Below, piece by piece: positions 50,652 through 59,315 of a stretch of 64,000 bases of DNA. A program made the position numbers and the translations under genes. The stretch spans positions 4,401,343 through 4,465,342 of the forward strand of contig NZ_CP194171.1 in assembly GCF_050908845.1 (NCBI RefSeq), read 5' to 3'. Source of the stretch: Marinobacterium_D sp050908845 (GTDB lineage Bacteria > Pseudomonadota > Gammaproteobacteria > Pseudomonadales > Balneatricaceae). Within the stretch, counting starts at the first letter, position 1. Each line of letters starts with the position of its first letter. Under the pieces are notes generated by a model. The model was not told where the DNA came from. It made no database searches and worked only from the letters and a program-made list of their open reading frames with translations.

Positions 50652-53207
50652 ATGATCAAAAAAACACCCACCATCCGCCGTTACCTGCTGCAACGCACGC
50701 TGCTGTACTCTCTACTGGGCTTCGGTGTGCTGTTGCTCGTCGCCAGCCAGGCCTACCAGAGCAGTGTTCGCGAAAGTGGCAAGCTGGTGGCGCGTACCGT
50801 CGCCGAAACCACGTTCAACTCCATGTATCTGGTGATGAGCCAGGGCTGGACCCGGACGCAGCTGGAACAGTTTGTCGGCCAGCTGGAATCGGATGATATC
50901 AACGACACCCTGAGAGTCTCGGTGTTGCGGGGCCCGGTGGTGATGGAGAAATTCGGCCATATCGAGCAACCCGCATTCGACCTGCGCATGACCGAGGCGC
51001 TGGAACAGGGCGAGATTATCGAAATAGCCAATGGCGACCACCTGCGCACGCTTTATCCGCTCAAGGCCCGCGAAGTCTGCACCGCCTGCCACACCAACGC
51101 CAGCATCGGCGATACCCTCGGGCTCATCGAAGTGCGCCAGAACCTGAAGCCCCAGTTGAGTGCCGCCAACAAGAGCCTGCTGCTCTACCTGCTCGCCCTG
51201 GCCCCGCTGCCGCTGTTCCTGGCCTACTGGTCGGTGCGCCGGATCACCCACAACGTCAACGACTCGCTTGACCAGCTCACCTCCAGCATCCAGCAGGTGG
51301 AGTCACTGGCGGATCTGAACTCCATCAAACGTCGCGATATGCAGTTCGGTTTCAAGGAGCTGAACCGTATCTTCGGTCAGGTCTCGCACCTGGCGGGCAA
51401 GCTTCACTCCATTGCCGTGGACAAGGATCTGCTCGAGTTCGAGATCCGCCTGCTGGAAAAATGCGTGATCACCTCCGAGGTGGTGCGGGACTGGCGCGAG
51501 TACGTCAACGCGCTGATTCTCGATATTAACCAGGTGATCCCGATCTACACCATGTTCTCGATCTTCAAGGTGGACGAGGAGCAGTTCGACCTGGAGATAT
51601 TCTGGCTCTCGCCGCCGTCGGAACAGAGCCGTTCCATGATGGAGCGGACCATCGTTGAGCGGCTGCGAATCCAGAGTAACCTCTTTGGTATCGGCGATTT
51701 CAAAATACGCCACAACGTGGCCGACCCTCAGCGCGAGCCGCTGCATCTGAGCGTCGAAGAGGTGGAGCTGCAGGCGAAATCCCTGCTGGTAGAGACACCC
51801 AAGATTGGCGGTATCGTCGGTATCGGCGTCCAGGCCGAAACCGTGCGCGACCAGACCAAGCTGCTGGTGATCGAATCCATTCTGTCGACCCTGCTCAACG
51901 TGGTGGGATCGGTCAAGGCGATCTACAAGTACACCCGCGACCTGGAGTATTACGCTACCCGTGACCCGCTGACCAACCTCTACAACCAGCGTATGTTCTG
52001 GGAGCTGCTCGATTACGAACTGGATCGCAGCAGCCGCCACGGCTACAAAACCGCCCTGCTGCTAATCGACCTGGACAACTTCAAGGCGATCAACGATGGC
52101 TATGGCCACAGCTGCGGTGACCGCCTGCTGACCGGCCTTGCCAATGCACTGGAACAGCAGCTGGAAACCGGCACAGTCCTGGCCCGTTACGGCGGCGATG
52201 AATTTGTCGTGGTGCTGCCGGAGGCGTCGCTGGAAGCCGCCGGCGCGCTGGCCGAGCGGCTGCTGCACGCGACCCAGAGCTACATCCTGGAGCGCGACGA
52301 CGGCAGCACCATCCGCGCCACCTGTTCCATCGGCGTGGGTGTGTTCCCGGATCACGGCGACAACCGCAAAGACCTGTTCATGTTCGTGGACAACCTGATG
52401 TACCGCGCCAAGTCCCAGGGCAAGGACCGCATCGCGCTGCCCCACGACAAGGACCTGGCGGACATTTTCCGGGATATGAACGAGAAGAGCCTGCTGGTCA
52501 GCAAAGCGATCGAGGAGCGCAGCATTCTGCCCGCGTTCCAGCCGATCTGCCCCACCGGCGACGGCATCCGTGCCGTAGAAGTCCTGAGCCGTATTCAGTT
52601 GCCCGGCAACCAGTTGATGAGTGCCGGCGAGTTCATCGAAATCGCCGAGACCATGGGCAAGGTCCACCTGATCGATTACATCGTTACCGAAAAGGCGTTC
52701 GAGAAGGTACGCCAGACCGGCTACGACGGGCTGATCTTCATCAACCTGTCGCCGCGCTCTGTCCTGGTGGCTGACTTCCTCAAGCGGATCCACGCGCTGG
52801 TTGAGGAGTACCGGATCGACCCGACCCGCATCGTGTTTGAAATTACCGAGCGCGACACGGTGAAAAACATGTCCCTGCTGGAGAAGTTTGTCCACAACCT
52901 GAAGGATCAGGGGTACCAGCTGGCGATAGACGATTTCGGCTCAGGCTTCTCGTCCTTCCATTACCTGAAATACCTGCCGATCGACTTCGTCAAAATCGAG
53001 GGTGAGTTCATCGCCAACATGGCCCACGACCAGCGGGATATGGCGTTCGTGACCAGTATCACCCAGCTCACCAAGGAGCTGAACGTGAAGACCGTGGCGG
53101 AGTTTGTAGAGACCGAAGAGGTACTGCAGCTGGTCCGGGAGGCGGGTATCGACTACGCCCAGGGCTACCTGCTTGGCCGCCCCGGGCTGGAGCTTGAGGG
53201 GCTCTAG
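50652..53207 (+). CDS. GGDEF/EAL protein with periplasmic c-type heme motif
   Basis: 851 residues: TM1 about 13-32, a periplasmic domain (33-173) containing a single CxxCH heme c site (CTACH, Cys143-His147), TM2 about 174-194, a HAMP-like linker, a GAF-like region (about 270-420), an intact GGDEF (514-518) lacking an upstream RxxD inhibitory site, and an EAL domain with EVL (Glu643), NLSP, EITERD, DDFGSG and EFVETEE. Both c-di-GMP synthesis and breakdown look possible. A covalently bound periplasmic heme suggests redox or gas sensing. The FNR-type box upstream fits oxygen control. Confidence 0.85.
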   Translation: MIKKTPTIRRYLLQRTLLYSLLGFGVLLLVASQAYQSSVRESGKLVARTVAETTFNSMYLVMSQGWTRTQLEQFVGQLESDDINDTLRVSVLRGPVVMEKFGHIEQPAFDLRMTEALEQGEIIEIANGDHLRTLYPLKAREVCTACHTNASIGDTLGLIEVRQNLKPQLSAANKSLLLYLLALAPLPLFLAYWSVRRITHNVNDSLDQLTSSIQQVESLADLNSIKRRDMQFGFKELNRIFGQVSHLAGKLHSIAVDKDLLEFEIRLLEKCVITSEVVRDWREYVNALILDINQVIPIYTMFSIFKVDEEQFDLEIFWLSPPSEQSRSMMERTIVERLRIQSNLFGIGDFKIRHNVADPQREPLHLSVEEVELQAKSLLVETPKIGGIVGIGVQAETVRDQTKLLVIESILSTLLNVVGSVKAIYKYTRDLEYYATRDPLTNLYNQRMFWELLDYELDRSSRHGYKTALLLIDLDNFKAINDGYGHSCGDRLLTGLANALEQQLETGTVLARYGGDEFVVVLPEASLEAAGALAERLLHATQSYILERDDGSTIRATCSIGVGVFPDHGDNRKDLFMFVDNLMYRAKSQGKDRIALPHDKDLADIFRDMNEKSLLVSKAIEERSILPAFQPICPTGDGIRAVEVLSRIQLPGNQLMSAGEFIEIAETMGKVHLIDYIVTEKAFEKVRQTGYDGLIFINLSPRSVLVADFLKRIHALVEEYRIDPTRIVFEITERDTVKNMSLLEKFVHNLKDQGYQLAIDDFGSGFSSFHYLKYLPIDFVKIEGEFIANMAHDQRDMAFVTSITQLTKELNVKTVAEFVETEEVLQLVREAGIDYAQGYLLGRPGLELEGL

Positions 53208-53234
53208 CAGACTGCTCCCCTCCCGTCAGGCTCT

Positions 53235-54002
53235 TTAGCCGATCAGGTGACGCCCGGCATCCACGAAGACGCGGTTACCGGTCTGGGTTTTCGCCAGATC
53301 GCTGATCAGGAACGCCGCCAGTGCACCCACCTCGTCCGGTGTGCCCAGGCGCTTCAGCGGGGATTTGCTGGTCGCGTCCTCCATCAGTTCATCAAAGTGG
53401 TCGATACCGCTGGCCGCCCGGGTCGGCATCGGGCCCGGCGAGATGGAGTGCACCCGGATCTGCTGCTCACCCAGCTCCGAAGCAAGATAGCGTGCGCAGC
53501 TATCCAGCGCTGCCTTGATCGGCCCCATCAGGTTGTAATGATCAACCACCTTCTCCGCGCCTTCGTAGCTCATGGTCAGCAGCGTACCGCCATCCGGCAT
53601 CAGGCGCTGGGACTGTTTCGCCATGCGTACAAACGAATGACAGGAGATATCCATCGCCTTGCAGAAGCCGTCGCCGCTGCTATCCACCAGACGACCATGC
53701 AGCTCATCCAGCGGTGACCAGGCGATGGAGTGCACGGCAAAATCGATCGTGCCCCAGTGCTTTTCCATCTCATGGTAAACCGACTCAAGCTCACCTTCGA
53801 CCGAGACATCACAGGGCAGCAGCAGCTTGGCACCCAGCTCGTCCGCCAGCGGCTGAACGTAAGGCTTGGCCTTCTCGTTCAGATAGGTCACACAAAGCTC
53901 TGCTCCCAGCTCGGCGAGCACCTTGGCACAGCCGTAAGCGATACTGTGGCGGTTGGCAATCCCCAGGATCACTCCACGTTTACCTTCCAGACTCAGGCTC
54001 AT
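53235..54002 (-). CDS. fabI: Enoyl-ACP reductase FabI
   Basis: This 255-residue short-chain dehydrogenase reduces enoyl-ACP in the last step of fatty acid elongation. Family features are LEGKRGVILGIANRHSIAYG with the NAD-binding Gly-rich region, SIAWSPLDELHG, MSYEGAEKVVDHYNLMGPIKAALD with the Tyr-x6-Lys pair, and SPGPMPTRAASGI. The start is the ATG at 54002, with AAGGAG upstream; longer frames add a non-family extension. It is convergent with the heme-c GGDEF/EAL gene. Confidence 0.93.
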   Translation of the reverse strand: MSLSLEGKRGVILGIANRHSIAYGCAKVLAELGAELCVTYLNEKAKPYVQPLADELGAKLLLPCDVSVEGELESVYHEMEKHWGTIDFAVHSIAWSPLDELHGRLVDSSGDGFCKAMDISCHSFVRMAKQSQRLMPDGGTLLTMSYEGAEKVVDHYNLMGPIKAALDSCARYLASELGEQQIRVHSISPGPMPTRAASGIDHFDELMEDATSKSPLKRLGTPDEVGALAAFLISDLAKTQTGNRVFVDAGRHLIG

Positions 54003-54178
54003 ATGCAATCTCCTTATCCATTCAAGCAGGTTAACCGGAGCACGCCGGCACAATACCGCAGTGCAGCATAAATCATGCCGATTGACCAGTAGAAACTCGC
54101 AGGGAAGTGACTGGCCGCATCAGCAGGCAGCCAGTCTAGGGGAGAAAAATGACAGTTCGGGGATTGCCGGAGTGGGTC

Positions 54179-54631
54179 TCAGGCGATGCAGCCGGCGGCA
54201 CTCAACTCATGCACCACAACGGTGGTGTAGTGGATATTGTCATGCAGCGGACAGCGGGCGCATACCTCGTCCAGAAACGCCTGCTTGGCCTCGTCGCTCA
54301 TATCCGCATCGATCTCGGCACTGATTTCGATGGTCTGGAAGCCGACCCGGTCGTCGCTGGGCTTGCCCAGCAGCCCCGCCGGGTTCAGGTCGCCCTCAAC
54401 CACCACACGCATGCCGCGCAGATCGAGTTTCTGCTGCGCAGCTGCGATACGTGCGATGGATCCGACACAGCCGGCCAGGGAAAACAGGAAATATTCCAGC
54501 GGCGTCGGTCCCAGGTCCGTACCACCCCCGGCTGTAGGTTGATCGATCACAACGTTGTGGCCGCGGATGTCGGACTTGATCGCGAAGCTTGGTCCCATCT
54601 CCGCAGTGATGGATATGCGTTTGGTAGCCAT
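54179..54631 (-). CDS. OsmC/Ohr-family protein
   Basis: The 150-residue protein has the OsmC fold with conserved GPTPLEYFLFSLAGCVGSI (first redox Cys) and ARCPLHDNI (second Cys). Such proteins reduce organic hydroperoxides or act in osmotic stress; the subgroup here is closer to YhfA-like proteins than to Ohr. AGGAG lies ten bases before the ATG. It stands alone on the minus strand upstream of fabI by about 180 bases. Confidence 0.85.
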   Translation of the reverse strand: MATKRISITAEMGPSFAIKSDIRGHNVVIDQPTAGGGTDLGPTPLEYFLFSLAGCVGSIARIAAAQQKLDLRGMRVVVEGDLNPAGLLGKPSDDRVGFQTIEISAEIDADMSDEAKQAFLDEVCARCPLHDNIHYTTVVVHELSAAGCIA

Positions 54632-54872
54632 GACTGGACTCCTATAATTTAGATATTACTAATTTATAGTGCAGTCGCAGCATTCACAAGCACGGCCAAG
54701 CAAGATTCACGGAAACAGAGGCAGATATTGATCCAGGCCCGGATCCACTATGACAGGAACCGCTCGGCGCGCCGTTTGGCACCGGTGCGGCAGTTAATCG
54801 CGGCAGAATTGTTAGCCCCATTGGACAGCTCTTCCTATCTGAAAAGCGGGGCTTAAAACGCAAAAAACGCGC
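54632..54872. other. Intergenic sequence left of the insertion sequence
   Basis: About 240 bases. The AT-rich part near 54640-54670 probably carries the osmC-family promoter on the minus strand. The right end (54862-54872, A6 then CGCGC) is the displaced half of the lipA terminator. No gene seen. Confidence 0.5.
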
Positions 54873-54878
54873 CGGATG
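54873..54878. repeat. Target-site duplication, left copy
   Basis: CGGATG directly outside the left end of the insertion sequence, repeated at 56448-56453. Confidence 0.7.
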
Positions 54879-54914
54879 AGAGTGTGTAAAAACACAGTTT
54901 CCTCAGGCCCGGGT

Positions 54915-54943
54915 AAAGAACCCTGTCATTTGGCAGGGTTCTT
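54915..54943 (-). terminator. Rho-independent terminator of the transposase
   Basis: AAGAACCCTG and CAGGGTTCTT pair over 10 bp around eight bases, 39 bases after the transposase stop inside the left end of the element. Confidence 0.75.
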
Positions 54944-54981
54944 CGTTTCTGAGCGCGACTAATTCACAACCCATCTATCTA

Positions 54982-56382
54982 TCAGATCAGTTGCAGCATT
55001 CTCTGGACCCCAAGAGCATTGATCATGCGATTTAAGTTGTAAGCCATAACCGCCAACCCCATTTCTGATTCTGCACCGGATTGCCCCCAACATCTGAAAC
55101 GCCGCATACCCATATTGTGCTTAAGTTGAGCAAACGGACGCTCGACAACGGCACTTCGTAACCGCATTAAACCTGGGTTTTCATCAACTCTTTGCTGGGA
55201 ACGATCCAGTGCGTCTTCATTGAAGTGTCGGGTGACCCAGCGTTTATCAGCGCTTGTGCACCGGCCCTGCAAGGGACAGGCGTTACAACCAGTCCGGGCA
55301 TATAGGCGGTGCTTTTTCTTGCGATTGTAGGTCTGGTAGGTCAACAACTGACCGGCTGGGCAAGTAAACTGATCTTGCTCACTGTCGTAGGTAAACTCAC
55401 TTTTCTGGAAGTAGTTCCCCTTATTGTTAACAGCGCGATTGACCGGAACTGCGGGTTCGATGCCTTGCTCCTCACATCGCTCCAACTGCTCCCCATTGGA
55501 GTAGCCTGCATCGGCGAGAACTTGAAGTGTATCTGCACCAAGCTCCGACTTTGCAGTCGTTGCTATCGGCTCCAATTGACGGTTGTCGCTACCTTCGGTC
55601 GTGACCTCATGATGGACGATCAGACCAGTCTCTACGTCAACGGCACTTTGTACGTTATATCCAACCACAATGCCTTCCCGGCCGGAGCGCATACGCTTGG
55701 CCTCAGGCTCGGTTTCACAGCACTGTGATGCCCCTTTATCTAGAGAGCCTGAGAGCCCGTCGAGCCTTACTTTGCGCTTCTGGAGCTGACTCAATGCCTC
55801 GTGGATGGAGCCTTTGTCGTTCGTACCCGATTGCTCGGATTTAGCCATCAGGTGCAGGTAATCATCAATCTTGCGGTTTAAGCGTTTCTGGAGAGCGTCG
55901 AGCTGCTTACGGTTATAAGTTTTACTCATGCTGGCGGCAGCTCGGAACTTGCTGCCATCAATCGCTATCATCCGACTATCAAGTAGGCTCGCTTCACGGC
56001 AAAACTGAATGAAGCCGCGGCAGGCCTCGCGTATGGCTTTGCTGTTTTGTTGACGGAAGTTAGCCAGTGTCTTGAAGTCGGGCGCCAATCGCTTCATCAG
56101 CCACAGTACTTCGACGTTGCGGTGGCACTCTTTCTCTAGCCTACGGGTACTACGCACTTGATTGAGGTACCCGTAGGTATAGAGTTTAAGGAGATCGGCC
56201 GGGTCATAGGGTTTGCGACCGGTGTGTTTGGTAGCGGCCTGAGTAAAGCCCAGAGCTAGCATATCCAATGAATCCATGTAGGCATCGATAACCCTGACAG
56301 GATTATCTGCCGAGACATAATCATCTAAGCTCTCTGGAAACAGAGTGCTCTGCTGCCGGGGTTCCCCTTTGAGATGACGCAT
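54982..56382 (-). CDS. IS1182-family transposase
   Basis: The full-length 466-residue DDE transposase has the DUF772-type N-terminus (RQQSTLFPESLDDYVSADNPVRVID, YDPADLLKLYTYGYLNQVRSTRRLEKEC), an acidic catalytic core around MIAIDGSKFRAAASM, a basic middle coiled-coil stretch, a Cys cluster (CPAGQ, CNACPLQGRC) and the C-terminal RSAVVERPFAQLKHNMGMRRFRCWG with the third acidic residue. No frameshift is seen, so it may be active. Its ATG abuts the T-tract of an upstream hairpin. Confidence 0.92.
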   Translation of the reverse strand: MRHLKGEPRQQSTLFPESLDDYVSADNPVRVIDAYMDSLDMLALGFTQAATKHTGRKPYDPADLLKLYTYGYLNQVRSTRRLEKECHRNVEVLWLMKRLAPDFKTLANFRQQNSKAIREACRGFIQFCREASLLDSRMIAIDGSKFRAAASMSKTYNRKQLDALQKRLNRKIDDYLHLMAKSEQSGTNDKGSIHEALSQLQKRKVRLDGLSGSLDKGASQCCETEPEAKRMRSGREGIVVGYNVQSAVDVETGLIVHHEVTTEGSDNRQLEPIATTAKSELGADTLQVLADAGYSNGEQLERCEEQGIEPAVPVNRAVNNKGNYFQKSEFTYDSEQDQFTCPAGQLLTYQTYNRKKKHRLYARTGCNACPLQGRCTSADKRWVTRHFNEDALDRSQQRVDENPGLMRLRSAVVERPFAQLKHNMGMRRFRCWGQSGAESEMGLAVMAYNLNRMINALGVQRMLQLI

Positions 56383-56417
56383 AAAAAAATACCCGCACTT
56401 ATTGGTGCGGGTATTTT
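56383..56417 (-). terminator. Hairpin guarding the transposase start
   Basis: On the minus strand ATACCCGCAC and GTGCGGGTAT pair over 10 bp, then T7 runs straight into the transposase ATG. It is placed to stop read-through transcription from lipA and to hide the ribosome site in any long transcript. Confidence 0.7.
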
Positions 56418-56447
56418 GTCGGTATAGAGAGTGTTTTTACACATCCT

Positions 56448-56453
56448 CGGATG
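56448..56453. repeat. Target-site duplication, right copy
   Basis: CGGATG directly outside the right end of the insertion sequence; matches 54873-54878. Confidence 0.7.
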
Positions 56454-56463
56454 GCGCGTTTTC
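56453..56463 (-). terminator. Right half of the interrupted lipA terminator
   Basis: The arm GGCGCGTTTT remains next to the lipA end, while the partner arm AAAACGCGCC and the T-run (on the minus strand) are now 1.57 kb away at 54862-54873 on the other side of the IS. Confidence 0.65.
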
Positions 56464-56485
56464 AACGATTAAGTGCGGCGATAGA

Positions 56486-57463
56486 TCAGCCGACTTTCTC
56501 ACCTTTCGCCTGCAGATCGGCGTGGTAGGAAGAACGCACCAGCGGGCCACTGGCCACGTGGGAGAAGCCCAGCTCACGGGCGACACGTTCAAACTCGGCG
56601 AACTCTTCCGGAGTTACAAAGCGGTCCACCGGCAGGTGATCGCGGCTCGGCTGCAGATACTGGCCGATGGTGACCATGTCCACGTTATGGGCACGCAGAT
56701 CCTTGAGTACTTCGACGATCTCTTCGTTGCTCTCACCAACACCGACCATCAGACCGGACTTGGTACGGACCTCAGGACGCAGTGCCTTGAACCCCTTGAG
56801 CAGTTCCAGTGACCAGGCGTAGTCGGCGCCGGGACGTACCTGGCGGTACAGACGCGGCACGGTTTCCAGGTTGTGGTTAAACACATCCGGCGGGGTCTGG
56901 CTGAGGATCTCCAGCGCAATATCCATGCGGCCGCGGAAATCCGGCACCAGGGTTTCAATCTGGATGGAATCGCTGCGCTCACGGGTTTCGCGGATGCAGT
57001 TGGCAAAGTGCTGGGCACCGCCATCACGCAGATCGTCACGATCCACGGAGGTGATGACCACGTACTTCAGGCCCATGTCGGTGATCGCTTCTGCAAGTTC
57101 ACGCGGCTCATCTTCGGCCAGAGCGTTGGGACGGCCGTGCGCCACATCACAGAACGGGCAGCGACGGGTGCAGATATCACCCATGATCATGAACGTGGCG
57201 GTACCGTGGCTGAAGCACTCGCCCAGGTTGGGACAGCTGGCTTCTTCACAGACCGAGGCAAGCTTGTGCTCGCGCAGTTTCGCCTTGATACGTTTGACTT
57301 CCGTGTTGGAACCCATGCGGACACGCAGCCATTCCGGCTTGCGCGGCATGGCGTCTTTTTCGGTCGGGATCACCTTGACCGGAATGCGCGCCACCTTTTC
57401 TGCGCCACGCAGTTTGACACCCTGTTCTACGCGGTGGGTGCTTTTTTCGCGGGAGTCTGACAT
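56486..57463 (-). CDS. lipA: Lipoyl synthase
   Basis: This 325-residue radical-SAM enzyme inserts two sulfurs into octanoyl groups of lipoyl proteins. It shows the auxiliary cluster motif CEEASCPNLGEC (Cx4Cx5C), the radical-SAM motif CTRRCPFC (Cx3Cx2C) and the C-terminal RSSYHAD. It follows lipB by four bases. Its natural terminator downstream has been split by the insertion sequence, although a hairpin inside the element probably replaces it. Confidence 0.97.
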   Translation of the reverse strand: MSDSREKSTHRVEQGVKLRGAEKVARIPVKVIPTEKDAMPRKPEWLRVRMGSNTEVKRIKAKLREHKLASVCEEASCPNLGECFSHGTATFMIMGDICTRRCPFCDVAHGRPNALAEDEPRELAEAITDMGLKYVVITSVDRDDLRDGGAQHFANCIRETRERSDSIQIETLVPDFRGRMDIALEILSQTPPDVFNHNLETVPRLYRQVRPGADYAWSLELLKGFKALRPEVRTKSGLMVGVGESNEEIVEVLKDLRAHNVDMVTIGQYLQPSRDHLPVDRFVTPEEFAEFERVARELGFSHVASGPLVRSSYHADLQAKGEKVG

Positions 57464-57467
57464 AGAA

Positions 57468-58121
57468 CTATTCGTCCCAACTGGTTATTCGAGAAACAGA
57501 AGTATACCCGATTTCTGCGATCAAGTAATTGACTAGCTTCGCAGGCACCGATGCCAAATCAGCATCGGGGGCGAGCTGACTCAACTGTGTCATGGCCAGC
57601 CCGGCATAACCGCAGGGGTTAATGCGCAGAAAAGGCTCCATCTCCATGTCCAGATTGAGCGCCAGCCCGTGGAAGGTCGCACCGCGTCGCACACGGAGTC
57701 CGAGGGAGCTGATCTTGGCTCCGTCGACATAGACACCGGGGGCATCCGGCTTGGGATAGGCATCGACCCCGAAGTCGGCAAGCACGCTGACCACCGCCTT
57801 CTCCATCAGGCTGACGGTGTCACGCACGCCGATATTGCGCCGACGCAGGTCGATCATCAGGTAGGCGATCAGCTGGCCCGGACCGTGGTAGGTCACCTGG
57901 CCACCCCGGTCCACCTGTACCACCGGGATCTCTCCCGGGTTCAGCAGGTGTTCCGCCTTGCCCGCCTGCCCCTGGGTAAAGACCGGCTCATGTTCGAGCA
58001 GCCAGATCTCGTCCACCGTCTGTGCATCACGCTGGTCGGTAAATGCCTGCATCCGGTGCCAGGTGGGCTCGTAGGGCTGAAGCCCGAGCTCACGTACGAT
58101 CAGTTCGTCCGCGACCGCCAT
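57468..58121 (-). CDS. lipB: Octanoyltransferase LipB
   Basis: The 217-residue enzyme transfers octanoate from ACP to lipoyl-carrier proteins. The family core is present: EHEPVFTQGQAGKAEHLL, DRGGQVTYHGPGQLIAYLMIDLRR, the conserved Lys in DGAKISSLGLRVRRG and the catalytic Cys in INPCGYAGLAMTQL. Its ATG shares a base with the stop of the ybeD-type gene (TGATG), so translation is coupled. Confidence 0.96.
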   Translation of the reverse strand: MAVADELIVRELGLQPYEPTWHRMQAFTDQRDAQTVDEIWLLEHEPVFTQGQAGKAEHLLNPGEIPVVQVDRGGQVTYHGPGQLIAYLMIDLRRRNIGVRDTVSLMEKAVVSVLADFGVDAYPKPDAPGVYVDGAKISSLGLRVRRGATFHGLALNLDMEMEPFLRINPCGYAGLAMTQLSQLAPDADLASVPAKLVNYLIAEIGYTSVSRITSWDE

Positions 58122-58396
58122 CAGAGAACCGTCTGCACGCGGCCCGAGGCCTTCAGGTCTTCGTGCAGGGTCTTCAGGTGCTGCTCGCTGTGGGCGGTGA
58201 TGTTCAGGCGCACAGAGAGGTACTTGCCGGTACGGCTTTCCGCCACCGTAACCTGGCTGATATCGAGATCCGGTACGTGGATCTGCACGGTTTCAATCAC
58301 GAAACCACGGAAGTTATCTTCATTGAACCCCACCACTTTGATCGGGTAGTTCTCACAGGGGAACTCGATCTTCGGGGCTTCAGGTGTATCACTCAT
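58121..58396 (-). CDS. ybeD: YbeD-family (DUF493) protein
   Basis: The 91 residues have the ACT-like DUF493 pattern: IEFPCENYPIKVVG at the N-terminus, then VTVAESRTGKYLSVRLNITAHSEQHLKTLHEDLKA. It has a conserved place between dacA and lipB in gammaproteobacteria and a suggested regulatory role in lipoate metabolism, which is unproven. It overlaps its neighbours at both ends by single bases (TAATG, TGATG). Confidence 0.93.
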   Translation of the reverse strand: MSDTPEAPKIEFPCENYPIKVVGFNEDNFRGFVIETVQIHVPDLDISQVTVAESRTGKYLSVRLNITAHSEQHLKTLHEDLKASGRVQTVL

Positions 58397-59259
58397 TACT
58401 CTTCTCCGGTCATCAACCGGCGATGAAACTGGCTGAAAAGCTCAAACATCCTGCGCCAGAGCGGCCCTTTCGTGCCATCTCCGACCGTCTTTCCATCCAC
58501 CCTCAGCACCGGGACTACGGCTCGGGTCGAACTGGATATCCACACCTCGTCCGCCTCGAGCAGATTCTCGTAACTCAGATCGGTCTCCTGGTAGGGGATA
58601 CCGGCAGCGCGCGCCAGCTCCAGAACGAGCTCGCGGGTGGTACCACCCAGGATTTCCGAACCGAGTTTCGGGGTATAGAGCACCCCGCTTTTGACAATAA
58701 ACAGATTGGAGGAGCCACCCTCCGTCAGCACGCCGTCCCTGATCATCAGGGCCTCGTCGGCGCCCTCTTCCCGCGCCTGCTGCAGCACCAGAATGTTCGG
58801 CAGCAGACCGTTGGCCTTGATATCACAGCGGTGCCAGCGCAGATCCGCGGTAACAATCACACCGATACCGGCAACGCCGTCTGCACCGTCCGCATAGATA
58901 TCGCGGATCGGATTGCAGCAGGCAAAAACGGTAGGTTTCATGCTGGCATCGTATACCGGTGTACGCCGACCGGCATCGCCCCGCGTCACCTGCAGGTAAA
59001 CGGAGAGGTTGCCACCGCCATTGCGGCTCACCAGCTCATCCAGCACCGCCGGCCAGTCCAGCGTCAGCGGTATCCTCAATGCGGCCAGGCTGTGTTCCAG
59101 CCGCTTCAGGTGAGGTTCGAGACGAAAACTGACACCGCGGTAGTAAGGGATCACCTCATAGACGCTATCCCCAAAAAGAAAGCCCCGGTCAAACACCGAG
59201 ACTTTCGCTTCCTGCGCCGCTATGTAAGCACCATCAAGGTAGACAATATCGGAACTCAT
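58396..59259 (-). CDS. dat: D-amino acid aminotransferase (class IV)
   Basis: This 287-residue PLP enzyme of fold type IV has the family text VSVFDRGFLFGDSVYEVIPYYRG, PLP-binding Lys in CDIKANGLLPNILV and the phosphate-binding region EGGSSNLFIVK. D-alanine transaminase produces D-Ala or D-Glu for peptidoglycan, which fits its place after dacA in the cell-wall block. Branched-chain or 4-amino-4-deoxychorismate specificity cannot be excluded from motifs alone, but the position favours Dat. Confidence 0.85.
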   Translation of the reverse strand: MSSDIVYLDGAYIAAQEAKVSVFDRGFLFGDSVYEVIPYYRGVSFRLEPHLKRLEHSLAALRIPLTLDWPAVLDELVSRNGGGNLSVYLQVTRGDAGRRTPVYDASMKPTVFACCNPIRDIYADGADGVAGIGVIVTADLRWHRCDIKANGLLPNILVLQQAREEGADEALMIRDGVLTEGGSSNLFIVKSGVLYTPKLGSEILGGTTRELVLELARAAGIPYQETDLSYENLLEADEVWISSSTRAVVPVLRVDGKTVGDGTKGPLWRRMFELFSQFHRRLMTGEE

Positions 59260-59282
59260 TTCGAGACTCCGTTTCCGGCTTT

Positions 59283-59301
59283 AGCCTTTATTGTAAAGGC
59301 T
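59283..59301. other. 8-bp hairpin between dacA and dat
   Basis: AGCCTTTA and TAAAGGCT pair perfectly around TTG, in the only sizeable gap (56 bases) of the dat-ybeD-lipB-lipA side. No U-tract follows; it may be an mRNA processing or stability element. Confidence 0.3.
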
Positions 59302-59315
59302 TAGGGTCCGGGTGC

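Larger units (their letters stand above)
54879..56447 (-). mobile_element. IS1182-family insertion sequence
   Basis: A 1569-bp element with one transposase gene. The terminal inverted repeats (54879-54895 and 56431-56447) agree at 15 of 17 positions, with a perfect 13-bp core TGTGTAAAAACAC. A 6-bp direct repeat CGGATG flanks it. The element looks complete and carries hairpin terminators at both ends. Joining the flanks after removing the element and one repeat copy rebuilds a perfect terminator hairpin, showing a precise and probably recent insertion. Confidence 0.8.
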
